A DNA stretch of 64,000 nt from an uncultured Sutterella sp. GTDB lineage: Bacteria > Pseudomonadota > Gammaproteobacteria > Burkholderiales > Burkholderiaceae_F. Where the stretch lies: positions 47,996-111,995 of the forward strand of contig UQTE01000005.1 in the NCBI GenBank assembly GCA_900543805.1. Reading direction: 5' to 3'. Within the stretch, counting starts at the first letter, position 1, and the number at the start of each line of letters is the position of its first letter. The notes beneath the pieces are model-generated. The model saw only the letters and a program-made list of their open reading frames with translations. It made no database searches and had not been told where the DNA came from. Below, one piece after another: positions 51,954 to 61,427 of the stretch. A program made the position numbers and the translations under genes.

Positions 51954-53285
51954 ATGATGAAAGTCTTTGTCCTGGACAAGGACCACAAACCGCTGATGCC
52001 CTGCGGGCCCGCAAGAGCGAGAAAGCTCCTGAAGGCCGGCAGGGCCCGCGTACACAAACTGCAACCCTTCACGATCCGCATCGTCGACCGGTCGCTTGCC
52101 GATTCGGTCGTGCAGAAGGTCGTCGTGAAGGTCGATCCGGGCTCGAAGGAGACCGGCATCGCGGTCGTTCGAGAGGATGAGGAAGAAACGCATCATGCGC
52201 TCTACTTCATTAACCTTAAGCACCGCGGAGCCGCGATCCGCGATGCCCTGACGTCTCGGCGTCAGTTGCGGCGCGGCCGCAGGAGCCGTAATCTCCGCTA
52301 TCGCGCTCCCCGGTTCCTGAACCGAAGTAAACCGAAGGGATGGCTGCCGCCTTCTCTTCAACACCGCGTCGACACCACGCTCTCCTGGGTCAACCGTCTT
52401 CGCAGGCTCGCGCCCGTGAGCGGGATTGCTCAGGAACTCGTGAAGTTCGACACGCAGCTGATGCAGAACCCGGACATCTCCGGCGTCGAGTACCAGCAGG
52501 GCGAACTTGCCGGCTATGAACTCAAGGAGTACCTCCTGGAGAAGTTCGGACGCAGGTGCGTCTACTGCGCAAAGAGCGACGTGCCGCTCAACGTGGAGCA
52601 CATCGTTCCGAAGGCAAGAGGCGGTTCCAACCGTCTTTCCAATCTGGCGATCGCCTGCGTCGAATGCAACCAAAAGAAGGGAGCCAAGCCGATTGAGGAG
52701 TTTCTCAAGGGTAAGCCCGAGCTTCTGGCACGTGTTCGAAAGCAACTGAAGACGCCGCTCCGCGACGCCGCGTCGGTCAACGCCACCCGGTGGGCGCTTT
52801 TTCACGCCCTGAGTGCAACGGGCCTGCCGGTTCGGACCGGCTCCGGCGCTCTGACCAAGTACAATCGTCACTGCTTCGGCGTGCCGAAGGAACACTGGTT
52901 CGATGCGCTCTGCGTCGGTCGAATCAACGGCGTGTCGTACGATTCGTGCATGAAGGTGCTGAACGTGTCCTGCACGGGACGCGGGCAGTACAAGCGGACG
53001 AGAACCGACAAGTTCGGTTTCCCGATCTGCCACTTCATGCGGACGAAGCGTCCGCACGGCGTCGGATTGGGAGACTTGGTGCGTATGACTGTTCAAAAAG
53101 GGAAGCATCCCGGCATTTGGACGGGCAGAGCATTTCCGTCCAACGACGGAAGAGTCGTACTGATCCTTCCGGAATTCCGCATCTGGGGACGAGCAAGGAA
53201 TTGCTCAATCCTATCCCTAAGCGATGGCTATGGATACCGTTTGACTGATAGCGAGACTACAAAACCTACCAGTTTTGGGAAATAG
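51954..53285 (+). CDS. iscB: IscB RNA-guided endonuclease
   Basis: This 443-residue protein has the PLMP domain (VFVLDKDHKPLMPC, residues 4-17), RuvC-I with D61 in KVDPGSKETG, an arginine-rich bridge helix (residues 102-124, RRQLRRGRRSRNLRYRAPR), and RuvC-II in GYELKEYLLEK (E189/E192). The inserted HNH domain has H216 in VEHIVPK and zinc cysteines C202, C205, C235 and C238. RuvC-III has H314 and D317 in KEHWFDALCVG. All catalytic sites look intact. It cleaves double-stranded DNA guided by the omega RNA encoded upstream. It is shorter than the characterised OgeuIscB (496 aa). The stop codon lies inside the right inverted end. Confidence 0.95.
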   Translation: MMKVFVLDKDHKPLMPCGPARARKLLKAGRARVHKLQPFTIRIVDRSLADSVVQKVVVKVDPGSKETGIAVVREDEEETHHALYFINLKHRGAAIRDALTSRRQLRRGRRSRNLRYRAPRFLNRSKPKGWLPPSLQHRVDTTLSWVNRLRRLAPVSGIAQELVKFDTQLMQNPDISGVEYQQGELAGYELKEYLLEKFGRRCVYCAKSDVPLNVEHIVPKARGGSNRLSNLAIACVECNQKKGAKPIEEFLKGKPELLARVRKQLKTPLRDAASVNATRWALFHALSATGLPVRTGSGALTKYNRHCFGVPKEHWFDALCVGRINGVSYDSCMKVLNVSCTGRGQYKRTRTDKFGFPICHFMRTKRPHGVGLGDLVRMTVQKGKHPGIWTGRAFPSNDGRVVLILPEFRIWGRARNCSILSLSDGYGYRLTDSETTKPTSFGK

Positions 53286-53287
53286 CC
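53265..53287 (-). repeat. Right inverted end of the IscB element
   Basis: Its reverse complement repeats the left end with one mismatch (A for T at the 13th position). It overlaps the last codons of iscB and a CAAAAC/GTTTTG hairpin. Confidence 0.85.
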
Positions 53288-53294
53288 TAGAAAC
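53288..53294 (+). repeat. TAGAAAC repeat at the right border (partner at 51650-51656)
   Basis: A 7-bp direct repeat TAGAAAC flanks the IscB element. It could be a target duplication, or the left-flank and right-end cleavage motifs expected of a single-strand transposase. The left copy starts with the yigZ stop codon. Confidence 0.6.
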
Positions 53295-53382
53295 CTTTGT
53301 TGCAAAAGCGTACGGCGGTTTGCCGCTTCGTTTTCGCTACAATCGAAATCCCGTCCGACTCTTCTTTCCCGCTACCACGAGC

Positions 53383-54579
53383 ATGTACACGCCATCGACC
53401 GCGGTTCTGCGCTTTTCGCTCTTTCTCTTCGCGATATCGCTCTATCTCTTCTTGCGCTTCGTGTGGCCCGCGCGTCTTCCCCTTTGGAGCAAGGCGCTCC
53501 TCACGGTCTTCGTCTTTTCGGGGGCGACCTATCCGATGCTCACGGAAGCCTTCTGGGGAGGTTTTGTCGCGTCGAATTCGCCGCGCTGGGCCGGGATCTG
53601 GATGAATTTTCACTCGGGCGTCTTGACGCTCCTCACGATCGTCACGCTTCTGCGTGACGTTGCGTTGCTCGCCTGCTGGATCGTGCGGCGCTTCACCTGG
53701 CGGGACGTGCGGCGCGTGTCGGGGAGCCGCCGCGCGGCGCTCACGCTTCTCACCGCCTCGGCGGGCCTCGCCTTCGTCGGGATCGTCGAGGGGACGCGCG
53801 TTCCCGACATCGTAAAGCGTACGGTGACGCTTCCCGAACTCCCGCCCGAGTGGGAGGGCTTTCGGATCGCGCACCTCTCCGACATTCACGTCTCCTCCAT
53901 TTTCCGGCACGAACACTTCGAGGAGCTCGTCGCCCGCACGAACGCCTTGAAGGCCGACCTCGTCCTCATCACGGGGGACTTCGTCGACGGGCGCGTGCCC
54001 GTGCGCTATGTCGACGCCCAACCCCTCGCGAAGCTCACGGCTCCCTACGGGGTGTGGGGCTGCGAAGGGAATCACGAACACTATTCGGGTCTCGAAGAGT
54101 GGCTCGAAGTCTTCCCGACGCTCGGGATCCGGCTCCTTCGCAACGAACACACGCTTCTCCAACGCAACGGCAAGGCCCTTGCGCTCGTGGGGCTCACCGA
54201 CAGCATGGCCGCGCGCTTCGGGCGCGAGACGCCCGATATGCGAAAGGCCGTCTCCGGCATCCCCGAAGGGGTTCCGCACATTCTTCTCGTGCACCGTCCG
54301 GGCGAAGCCCGCCGCTGGGCCGAGGAGGATCCCGCGGCGATTCTGCAGCTCTCGGGTCACACGCACGGCGGTCAGATTCTCGGGATGAACCTCGTGGTCG
54401 CGATGCAAAACGGAGGCTTTGTCTCGGGCTTTTACGACGTCGCGCGAAAGGCGGGGAATGCCATGCGCCTCTTCGTGCATCCGGGCTCGGGGCTTTGGAA
54501 CGGCTTTGCGATGCGCCTCGGGGTCCCTTCGGAAATTACGCTTTTGACTTTGACGGCGGGCGGCAGCTCCTCCCGCTAA
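53383..54579 (+). CDS. Membrane-anchored metallophosphoesterase (YkuE-like)
   Basis: This 398-residue protein has three or four N-terminal membrane segments (about residues 8-130) followed by a calcineurin-like phosphoesterase domain facing either side of the membrane. The metal motifs are AHLSDIHVS (about residue 165), LITGDFVDG, GNHEHYSG and LSGHTHGGQI, all intact. YkuE/LpxG-like enzymes remove phosphate or cleave pyrophosphate from lipid precursors in some bacteria. Its position beside dxr and the lpx genes makes a lipid role attractive but unproven. A TACAAT -10-like hexamer lies near 53338, just beyond the IscB element. It starts at the ATG at 53383. Confidence 0.88.
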   Translation: MYTPSTAVLRFSLFLFAISLYLFLRFVWPARLPLWSKALLTVFVFSGATYPMLTEAFWGGFVASNSPRWAGIWMNFHSGVLTLLTIVTLLRDVALLACWIVRRFTWRDVRRVSGSRRAALTLLTASAGLAFVGIVEGTRVPDIVKRTVTLPELPPEWEGFRIAHLSDIHVSSIFRHEHFEELVARTNALKADLVLITGDFVDGRVPVRYVDAQPLAKLTAPYGVWGCEGNHEHYSGLEEWLEVFPTLGIRLLRNEHTLLQRNGKALALVGLTDSMAARFGRETPDMRKAVSGIPEGVPHILLVHRPGEARRWAEEDPAAILQLSGHTHGGQILGMNLVVAMQNGGFVSGFYDVARKAGNAMRLFVHPGSGLWNGFAMRLGVPSEITLLTLTAGGSSSR

Positions 54580-54589
54580 AGGAATGATC

Positions 54590-55750
54590 ATGGAACGTTT
54601 GGCTCTTTTGGGCGCCACGGGTTCGATCGGCAAGTCGACCCTCGACGTCCTCTCTCGGCATGAAGACCGCTTTTCGCTCTACGGCGCGAGCGCCCACTCG
54701 AACGTCGCGAAGCTCGTCGACATCGCGCGGCGTTTCCACCCCGAAGTCGTCGTGATTTCGGACGAGTCGCGCTACGGCGAACTGAAGGACGCCCTGCATG
54801 CCGCGGGCCTTTCGACCCGCGCCGAAGCGGGCGCGGCGGCCCTTGAAGCGCTCGCGGGCGCGCCCGAGGTCGACAGCGTCATGCAGGCTGTGGTGGGCGC
54901 GGCCGGACTTCGTCCGACCTTCCGTGCGGTCGAAAGCGGCAAGCGCCTGCTTCTCGCCAACAAGGAAAGCGTTGTCTGCGGGGCCGAACTCCTCATGCGC
55001 CGCGTCAAGGAATGCGGCGCGACGCTTCTTCCCGTCGACAGCGAACACAGCGCCGTCTTTCAGTGCCTTCAGGGCGTTCCCGCAACGGAACGCGCCCGCG
55101 TGAAGCTCTGGCTCACCGCTTCGGGCGGTCCCTTCCGCGGCCGCAAGGACCTCTCGGGGATCACCCCCGCGCAGGCGGTCGCGCACCCCAACTGGTCGAT
55201 GGGCCGAAAGATCAGCGTCGACAGCGCGTCGCTCATGAACAAGGGCCTCGAAGTGATCGAGGCGCGTCACCTCTTCGACGTCCCGCCCGAACGCATCGAA
55301 GTGGTCGTTCACCCCGAGTCGGTCGTGCACTCGATGATCGAATTGGCCGACGGGGCGTTTCTCGCGCAACTGGGCTCGGCCGACATGCGCGAGCCGATCG
55401 GCTACGCCATGGGCTATCCCGACCGTCTGCCCGCGGGCATCCGTCCGCTTCGCCTTGCCGAAATCGGACGTCTCACCTTTGAGGAACCCGACCGCGAAAC
55501 CTTCCCGCTTCTTGACGCCGCCTACAAGGCGCTGGCCATGGGTGCGGGTTCGACCGTCGTTCTGAACGCCGCCAACGAAATCGCGGTCGAAGCCTTCCTC
55601 AACGAACGGATCGGCTTCACCGACATCTTCTCGACCGTTCTCGAACGTCTCGAGAAGGACCGTCCGGCAGCGCCCGAGAGCGTCGACGACATCCTCGCGA
55701 TCGATCGCGAAACGCGCGCGAAGACGCGCGAAGCGCTCGGTCTCGCCTAA
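54590..55750 (+). CDS. dxr: 1-deoxy-D-xylulose-5-phosphate reductoisomerase
   Basis: This 386-residue enzyme converts DXP to MEP with NADPH, the second MEP step after Dxs. LLGATGSIGKSTLDVLSRH is the dinucleotide fold (about residues 5-23), and PVDSEHSAVFQCLQG, TASGGPFRG and NWSMGRKISVDSASLMNKGLEVIEARHLF carry the metal and substrate residues. AGGA lies 6 bp upstream of the ATG at 54590. It starts the downstream run dxr-rseP-bamA-skp-lpxD. Confidence 0.97.
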   Translation: MERLALLGATGSIGKSTLDVLSRHEDRFSLYGASAHSNVAKLVDIARRFHPEVVVISDESRYGELKDALHAAGLSTRAEAGAAALEALAGAPEVDSVMQAVVGAAGLRPTFRAVESGKRLLLANKESVVCGAELLMRRVKECGATLLPVDSEHSAVFQCLQGVPATERARVKLWLTASGGPFRGRKDLSGITPAQAVAHPNWSMGRKISVDSASLMNKGLEVIEARHLFDVPPERIEVVVHPESVVHSMIELADGAFLAQLGSADMREPIGYAMGYPDRLPAGIRPLRLAEIGRLTFEEPDRETFPLLDAAYKALAMGAGSTVVLNAANEIAVEAFLNERIGFTDIFSTVLERLEKDRPAAPESVDDILAIDRETRAKTREALGLA

Positions 55751-55774
55751 CCTCCCACGCCACAGGAATACGAC

Positions 55775-57130
55775 ATGGGTTTTCTTTGGGCCCTATTGGG
55801 TTTTGCCGTCACGATCGGGATCATCGTCCTCGTTCACGAGGCGGGGCACCTCCTCGCCGCCAAGAGTCTGAACGTCGAGGTGCGGCGTTTTTCAATCGGT
55901 TTCGGTCCGGTTCTCTGGAAGAGAAAGTGGGGCGAAACCGAGTATGCGGTCTCGCTTGTGCCCCTGGGCGGCTATGTGCAGATGACGGGGGAAAACGGCA
56001 CGGCCGAGCCTGTCACGCCCGAAGAACGGGCGAGAAGCTACGACGCGCAGTCGAAGCCCCGCCGGGCGCTCATTCTCGCGGCGGGCCCCCTCATGAATTT
56101 CGTGCTGGCCTTCTTCTGCTACGTGCTCCTCGGCGCGATCGGCGTCGAGGACCTTCCCGTGCGGCTTCTCGAGCCGCCCGCCAAGACCGCGGCGGCTCAG
56201 GCCGGCGTCGTCGGGGGCGACCTCGTCACCGAAGTGGACGGCGTCGAGATCCGCGGCTACACGGACCTCAATCTCTCGCTTCTCGGGCGAATCGGCGAAG
56301 AGACCGTTCCCGTGACCTTGAAGCGCGGGGAGGGGAGTTTCGAAACCCAGCTTGACCTCTCGACTCTGCGTCTCACGGACGCCGCGCAGACGATCGTCGC
56401 CGCCAAGCTCGGCTTCATTCCGCAGATGACGGGACCTCTTGTGATCGCGAACGTTATGAAGGACGGTCCCGGTGAAAAGGCGGGTTTGCGCGCCGGAGAC
56501 AAGGTTCTCACGATGGCGGGACGTCCCGTCGCGACCGTAGAGGATTTCCGCGCGATCGTCGCCGAATACGCGGACCGCGACTTCCCGATCGAAGTCGAGT
56601 CGCTCGCGGACGGCTCGCGCCGCACGCTCACGCTGCACCCTGAAATGATGACGCTCGACAAGGCCGAGGGGGCGCAGCCCAAGCCCGCCGTGGCGGTTTC
56701 GATCGGTCGCCTTCCCGAAACCATCGTCGTGCATTACGGTCCGATCGACTCGGTGCGCATGGGGGCCGTGAAGCTTGTCGAAATGCTGCGCCTTCAGGTG
56801 ATGAGCGTCGGACAGCTCGCCCAGGGCGAAGGCGCTGATCAGATCGCCGGTCCCGTCGGGATCGCGCAGTCGGCGGGCACCGCCGTGCGCGCGGGTCTTC
56901 GCGCCATGGTCGACTTCGTTGCGCTCATCAGCGTCGCCGTGGGCTTCATGAACCTCATCCCGATTCCCGGACTCGACGGCGGACACCTCTTCGTGATGAG
57001 TCTTGAAGCTCTGCGCCGCAAAGACTTCGCTCCCCAAACCAAGGAGAAGATTATGAAGGGAGGACTCTTCGTCGTCCTTCTCATCATGGTCTTTGCGCTC
57101 AACAACGATTTGACGCGACTTTTCTCGTGA
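55775..57130 (+). CDS. rseP: RIP metalloprotease RseP
   Basis: This 451-residue inner-membrane zinc protease has HEAGH at residues 21-25 in the first membrane segment, two periplasmic PDZ domains (about residues 120-290) and the second site NLIPIPGLDGGHLF near residue 393. In E. coli it cleaves RseA to release the envelope stress sigma factor and also clears signal peptides. It follows dxr by 24 bp. Confidence 0.95.
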   Translation: MGFLWALLGFAVTIGIIVLVHEAGHLLAAKSLNVEVRRFSIGFGPVLWKRKWGETEYAVSLVPLGGYVQMTGENGTAEPVTPEERARSYDAQSKPRRALILAAGPLMNFVLAFFCYVLLGAIGVEDLPVRLLEPPAKTAAAQAGVVGGDLVTEVDGVEIRGYTDLNLSLLGRIGEETVPVTLKRGEGSFETQLDLSTLRLTDAAQTIVAAKLGFIPQMTGPLVIANVMKDGPGEKAGLRAGDKVLTMAGRPVATVEDFRAIVAEYADRDFPIEVESLADGSRRTLTLHPEMMTLDKAEGAQPKPAVAVSIGRLPETIVVHYGPIDSVRMGAVKLVEMLRLQVMSVGQLAQGEGADQIAGPVGIAQSAGTAVRAGLRAMVDFVALISVAVGFMNLIPIPGLDGGHLFVMSLEALRRKDFAPQTKEKIMKGGLFVVLLIMVFALNNDLTRLFS

Positions 57131-57317
57131 CATTTTCGAAGGAAAGCGCTCTTTCGCCCTGTGTCCGCCGATTTGCGGCGCAAGGCGTTCGAATTCGGAC
57201 GGAGAGCCTGCGCACCGTTGGGTGCAAATTTGGTATTCTCTCCCTACCCATGCCCGCCGCGATACGGACCTTTTTCGGCGGGCTTTGCCGTGACAATCAT
57301 CTCAGAGAGTTTTCGTC

Positions 57318-59630
57318 GTGACGATTACAAAACTCACCAAGTTCAGTACCGCGTTCTTCGCGGCCCTTACCCTGGCGGGCACCGCTTCGGCCTTCACGAT
57401 CTCGGACATCCGCGTCGAAGGCGTGGTGCGAACCGAGCCTGGCACCGTGTTCTCGCACCTCCCCTTCCGCGTAGGGGACGAATTCACGACCGAAAAGGGC
57501 ACGCGCGCCATCCATTCGCTCTATTCCTCGGGTCTTTTCCGCGACGTCTCGCTCGCGCAGGACGGCGACGTCCTCGTCGTGCGCATCGTCGAACGTCCGG
57601 CCGTGGCCGCGATCGAAACGCACGGGATCAAGGCCTTCGACAGCGAAGCCGTGGAAACGAGTCTGCGCGACGTCGGCATGGCCGAAGGGCGCATCTTCGA
57701 CCAGGCGACGCTTGACCGTGCCGACCAGGAACTGCGCCGCCAGTATCTCGCGCAGGGCTATTACGGCGTCGACATCAAAACGACCGTGACGCCGCTTGAG
57801 CGAAACCGCGTGCGCATCACGATCAACGTCGACGAAGGGAAGGCCTCCTCGATCGCGGAAATCCGCATGGTCGGCAACGAGACCTTCGAAACGGAAGACC
57901 TGCTCGATCTGATGCAGCTCGGCACCCCGAACTGGATTTCGTGGTACACGAAGCGCGACCTCTACTCGCGCGAAAAGCTTGCGGCGGACATGGAATCGAT
58001 CCGTTCCTTCTATTTGAACCAGGGCTACCTGGACTTCCGCATCGACTCGGTTCAGGTCTCGATCGCACCGAACAAGTCCGACGTCTACGTCGCGATCAAC
58101 ATGACGGAAGGCGAGCAGTACACGATCAACGACGTGCGCCTCACGGGCGACCTTCTCGGGATCGACGAAGAGCTCCAGAAGCTCGTGACGCTGCAGAAGG
58201 GGACGCTCTACAACGCCGAAGAGGTGAAGAACGTCTCGACGGCCATTCAGGACAAGCTCTCGACTCTTGGCTACGCCTTCGCGACGGCGAACGCCAATCC
58301 CGTTTCCGACCGCGACGCCCGTACGGTGGACATCGTCTACACGGTCGACCCGGGCCGCCGCGCCTACGTGCGCCGCGTGAACATCACCGGCAACAGCCGC
58401 ACGAAGGACGAAGTGATCCGTCGAGAAGTCCGTCAGTACGAGTCGGCCTGGTTCGACAGCGACAAGGTGAAGCTTTCGCGCGACCGCATCGACCGACTCG
58501 GCTATTTCGACTCGGTGACGGCCGATCCGGTGCCGGTGCCGGGCACGCGCGACCAGGTCGACCTGGAAATCAAGGTGAAGGAACGTCCGACGGGCTCGAT
58601 CTCGCTCGGTGCGGGCTACTCCACCTCCGAAGGCATCATTCTTTCGGCGGGCTTCGCGCAGAACAATGTCTTCGGTACCGGGAACTCGATCTCGGTCGAC
58701 GTAAACACCTCGAAGTCGCAGCGCACCTACGCGCTCTCGGTCGTGGAACCCTACATCACGCCGGAAGGCCTCTCGCGCTCCTATGACCTCTATACCCGCC
58801 GCGTCGACCTGGAAGAACTCGACGTTGCGGACGTCGAATACGAAACGACCGGTGCGGGTATTGCCTGGGGCATTCCGTTCACCGAAACGGACCGCGTGTT
58901 CCTGGGCGGCCGCATCGAACGCACGAAGGTGATGACGAACGCCAATTCGCCGCAGCGCTATCAGACCTACCGCAACGAGTTTGGCAAGGACCCGCTCTCC
59001 TTTGCGTTGACGCTCGGTTGGTCGCGTGACTCGCGAGACAACTCGCTCGCTCCGACGCGCGGCGTCTATCAGCGCGTGAACGGAGAATTCGCTCTGCCGG
59101 GTCTCGACATCGAATACTACAAGTTCACGTATCAGTATCAGCAGTACATCCCGCTCTCGAAGACGTGGACGCTCGCCTTCAATACCGAAATCGGTTGGGG
59201 CGACACCTACGGCAGCACTTCGATGTTCCCGTTCTTCAAGAACTACTACGCGGGCGGCATCGGCTCGGTGCGCGGCTTCGAATCGGGCTCCATCGGTCCT
59301 CAAGATACGAACGGCGACAACCTGGGCGGCGACCGCAAGTGGACGGGTTCGGTCGAACTTCTCGCTCCGCTCCCGGGCGGAGACCGCACTCTGCGAATCT
59401 TCGGCTTCCTCGACTTCGGTTCGGTCTGGGGCTACGAGGGCGTGCCGGGAGAGTACGGCAAGTACCGCCGTGCCGACATGAGTCTCTCGGATCTTCGTTA
59501 CTCGACGGGTATCGGCATTGCCTGGATTTCGCCCTTGGGCCCGTTGAAGTTCTCGATTGCCGCGCCGCTCAACGACAAGGAAGGCGACGACATTCAGCGC
59601 TTCCAGTTCCAGATCGGCACGGGCTTCTGA
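57318..59630 (+). CDS. bamA: Outer membrane protein assembly factor BamA
   Basis: This 770-residue outer-membrane protein has a signal peptide ending near ASAF, five POTRA domains (about residues 25-420; for example FTISDIRVEGVVRTEPG) and a 16-strand barrel with the VRGF motif in GGIGSVRGFESGSIGP. The terminal residue is phenylalanine, as in inserted barrels. It assembles beta-barrel proteins. A GTG at 57318 with GAGAG upstream is the start. A hairpin separates it from skp. Confidence 0.96.
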   Translation: MTITKLTKFSTAFFAALTLAGTASAFTISDIRVEGVVRTEPGTVFSHLPFRVGDEFTTEKGTRAIHSLYSSGLFRDVSLAQDGDVLVVRIVERPAVAAIETHGIKAFDSEAVETSLRDVGMAEGRIFDQATLDRADQELRRQYLAQGYYGVDIKTTVTPLERNRVRITINVDEGKASSIAEIRMVGNETFETEDLLDLMQLGTPNWISWYTKRDLYSREKLAADMESIRSFYLNQGYLDFRIDSVQVSIAPNKSDVYVAINMTEGEQYTINDVRLTGDLLGIDEELQKLVTLQKGTLYNAEEVKNVSTAIQDKLSTLGYAFATANANPVSDRDARTVDIVYTVDPGRRAYVRRVNITGNSRTKDEVIRREVRQYESAWFDSDKVKLSRDRIDRLGYFDSVTADPVPVPGTRDQVDLEIKVKERPTGSISLGAGYSTSEGIILSAGFAQNNVFGTGNSISVDVNTSKSQRTYALSVVEPYITPEGLSRSYDLYTRRVDLEELDVADVEYETTGAGIAWGIPFTETDRVFLGGRIERTKVMTNANSPQRYQTYRNEFGKDPLSFALTLGWSRDSRDNSLAPTRGVYQRVNGEFALPGLDIEYYKFTYQYQQYIPLSKTWTLAFNTEIGWGDTYGSTSMFPFFKNYYAGGIGSVRGFESGSIGPQDTNGDNLGGDRKWTGSVELLAPLPGGDRTLRIFGFLDFGSVWGYEGVPGEYGKYRRADMSLSDLRYSTGIGIAWISPLGPLKFSIAAPLNDKEGDDIQRFQFQIGTGF

Positions 59631-59635
59631 TCGTT

Positions 59636-59658
59636 CGGGCGGGAGTCGTTCCCGCCCG
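59636..59658 (+). terminator. Intercistronic hairpin between bamA and skp
   Basis: CGGGCGGGA pairs perfectly with TCCCGCCCG around a 5-nt loop, followed by TCATTCATTTTG, 5 bp past the bamA stop. It may terminate part of the transcripts before skp. Confidence 0.7.
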
Positions 59659-59681
59659 TCATTCATTTTGTAAGAACTGTT

Positions 59682-60230
59682 ATGACACGATTTTCCTTCA
59701 CGCGTGCGGTGCTGACGGGCGCCGTCGCCGCCTCCTTCGCTCTGGCCTGCGCCGGAGCGTTCGCGCAGGACAACCTCAAGATCGGCGTCGTGAGCCTCGA
59801 GCGGATTCTTCGCGACGCCAAGGTCGCGCAGATCGCGAGCGACCGACTCAACGCCGAAGGACGTCAGCGTCAGGACGAAATCGAGGCCATGACGCGCCGC
59901 TTCAAGCAGCGCCTCGAGCGCTTTGAAAAGGAAGCGCCCTCCATGACCGAATCCGAGCGCGTCGCCGAACGCCGGGCACTCGCCGAAACGGAGCGCGACA
60001 TCACGCGCCGCAACCGCGAGGCCCGCGACGAATTCAATCAGCGCCGCAACGAAGAGGTAATGCTTCTACAGGGCCGCGCCGCGCGGGTCGTGCAGGACAT
60101 CGCCAAGGCGGAGAAGTTCGACCTCGTGCTCTACGAATACTTCTACGCGAGCGATCGGGTGGATTTGACGAAGCGCGTGATCGACATCCTCGACAAGGAC
60201 GTCGCAGACGCTAAGAAAACGACCAAATAA
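59682..60230 (+). CDS. skp: Periplasmic chaperone Skp/OmpH
   Basis: This 182-residue protein has a signal peptide (cut near AFAQ-DN, about residue 29) and a mostly coiled-coil mature part (about residues 50-150, rich in R, E and Q). It starts with [19 protein letters not shown], typical of the trimer core. It holds unfolded outer-membrane proteins for the Bam complex, encoded just upstream. Confidence 0.95.
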   Translation: MTRFSFTRAVLTGAVAASFALACAGAFAQDNLKIGVVSLERILRDAKVAQIASDRLNAEGRQRQDEIEAMTRRFKQRLERFEKEAPSMTESERVAERRALAETERDITRRNREARDEFNQRRNEEVMLLQGRAARVVQDIAKAEKFDLVLYEYFYASDRVDLTKRVIDILDKDVADAKKTTK

Positions 60231-60241
60231 CGGTATCTCGC

Positions 60242-60269
60242 AGGTCCGCTCGGAAGCAACGGCGGACCT
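60242..60269 (+). repeat. Hairpin between skp and lpxD
   Basis: AGGTCCGC and GCGGACCT form a perfect 8-bp stem around a 12-nt loop in the 59-bp gap before lpxD; TCGCATTTTGG follows. Attenuation of lpxD is possible. Confidence 0.6.
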
Positions 60270-60289
60270 TCGCATTTTGGGAGAAGACA

Positions 60290-61363
60290 ATGAAATTTCC
60301 GAGCAGCAAACTCGTCAAAATGGTTCTCGAGCGCTCCGGCGGTCGACTGAAGATGAATTTGACGGGCGGCGACCCTGAAGTTTCTCGCTTCATGCCTCCG
60401 CAGGCGGCGGGCGAGGGGGACATCAGCTTCCTTACGGACCCCGCCTACGCCGAGGCGATGAAGGCTTCGAAGGCCGCGCTTTTGGTGATGCGCGAAAAGG
60501 ACGCCGCCTCACTTTGGGGAGACAAGGCCCCCGAACGCGCGGTGCTCTATTGCGACAACCCATACGCCTTCTTCGCGTTTGCTTCGCAGATCTTCTTCCC
60601 GGCCGTTTCCGGTGAAACGGGGATTGATCCGCGCGCGGACGTTTCGCCCGAAGCGACCGTTCACCCCGACGCCTTGATCGAAGCCTTCGCCGTCGTGAAG
60701 GCGGGCGCCGTGATCGGCGCGCGCACCGTCGTGAAGTCGGGCGCTTACGTCGATTTCGGCGCCCAGGTGGGTGAGGACGTGATCCTGCAACCCCGCGCCT
60801 ACGTGGGTCCGGGGACCGTGGTGGGCGACCGCTCGATTCTGCAGCCCGGCGCCGTGGTGGGCGCCGACGGCTTCGGTTTTGCCCCCTTCCTCGGCGAATG
60901 GGTGAAGATTCCGCAGGTGGGCCGCGTTGTCCTCGGCAGCGACGTTGAAGTGGGCAGCAACACCACGATCGACCGCGGTGCTTTGGCCGACACCGAAGTG
61001 GGCGAGGGTACGAAGCTCGACAATCTGATTCAGCTCGGCCACAACGACAAAATCGGCAAGCACTGCGTCATGGCCGCCAACGTCGGCATCGCGGGCTCGA
61101 CGACCGTGGGCGACCACTGCATGATCGGCGGCGCCGCCATGATCAACGGCCACATCACGATTCCCTCGGGCTCGAACGTGGGGCCCGCCACGGCGATCAC
61201 GGGGTGGGGGACGGAACCGATGACGAAGACGGGTTTCTATCCGGCCCTTGATCCGAAGAGCTTCGCCCTCACGGCGGCCTCGATTTCGCGTCTTCCCGAA
61301 ATGCGCAAGCAGCTTCGCGAACTCGCGCGCGCCGTCAAGGCCCTGGAAGAAGCCAAGGCCTGA
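60290..61363 (+). CDS. lpxD: UDP-3-O-acylglucosamine N-acyltransferase
   Basis: This 357-residue enzyme transfers the second acyl chain to UDP-3-O-acylglucosamine in lipid A synthesis. A uridine-binding N-terminal domain is followed by left-handed parallel beta-helix repeats (about residues 110-300), with the catalytic histidine region [19 protein letters not shown] and a [19 protein letters not shown] segment. A short helical C-terminus follows. Confidence 0.96.
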   Translation: MKFPSSKLVKMVLERSGGRLKMNLTGGDPEVSRFMPPQAAGEGDISFLTDPAYAEAMKASKAALLVMREKDAASLWGDKAPERAVLYCDNPYAFFAFASQIFFPAVSGETGIDPRADVSPEATVHPDALIEAFAVVKAGAVIGARTVVKSGAYVDFGAQVGEDVILQPRAYVGPGTVVGDRSILQPGAVVGADGFGFAPFLGEWVKIPQVGRVVLGSDVEVGSNTTIDRGALADTEVGEGTKLDNLIQLGHNDKIGKHCVMAANVGIAGSTTVGDHCMIGGAAMINGHITIPSGSNVGPATAITGWGTEPMTKTGFYPALDPKSFALTAASISRLPEMRKQLRELARAVKALEEAKA

Positions 61364-61427
61364 TTCCCGGATTGAACGTGGCGTGAAGGCACGGCGAAAC
61401 GCGTCCGTGCCGAGCGCGCAAAGAAAG

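Larger units (their letters stand above)
51657..53287 (+). mobile_element. IscB OMEGA element (omega RNA + iscB) with inverted ends
   Basis: The element contains an omega RNA segment and iscB and carries no transposase, so it needs help from elsewhere to move. The left end (51658-51680) and right end (53265-53287) are inverted copies of a 23-nt sequence with one difference. TAGAAAC occurs just outside both ends (51650-51656 and 53288-53294). A right-end subterminal hairpin CAAAAC-CTACCA-GTTTTG (53260-53277) is present, as in IS200/IS605 elements. It lies between yigZ and a phosphoesterase gene, splitting cdsA from dxr. Confidence 0.88.

Noticed and set aside
51954..53285. The nuclease could be TnpB or Cas9
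   Set aside because: An HNH domain is inserted in RuvC (not TnpB), there is a PLMP domain and no REC lobe or CRISPR repeats (not Cas9). IscB fits all features.
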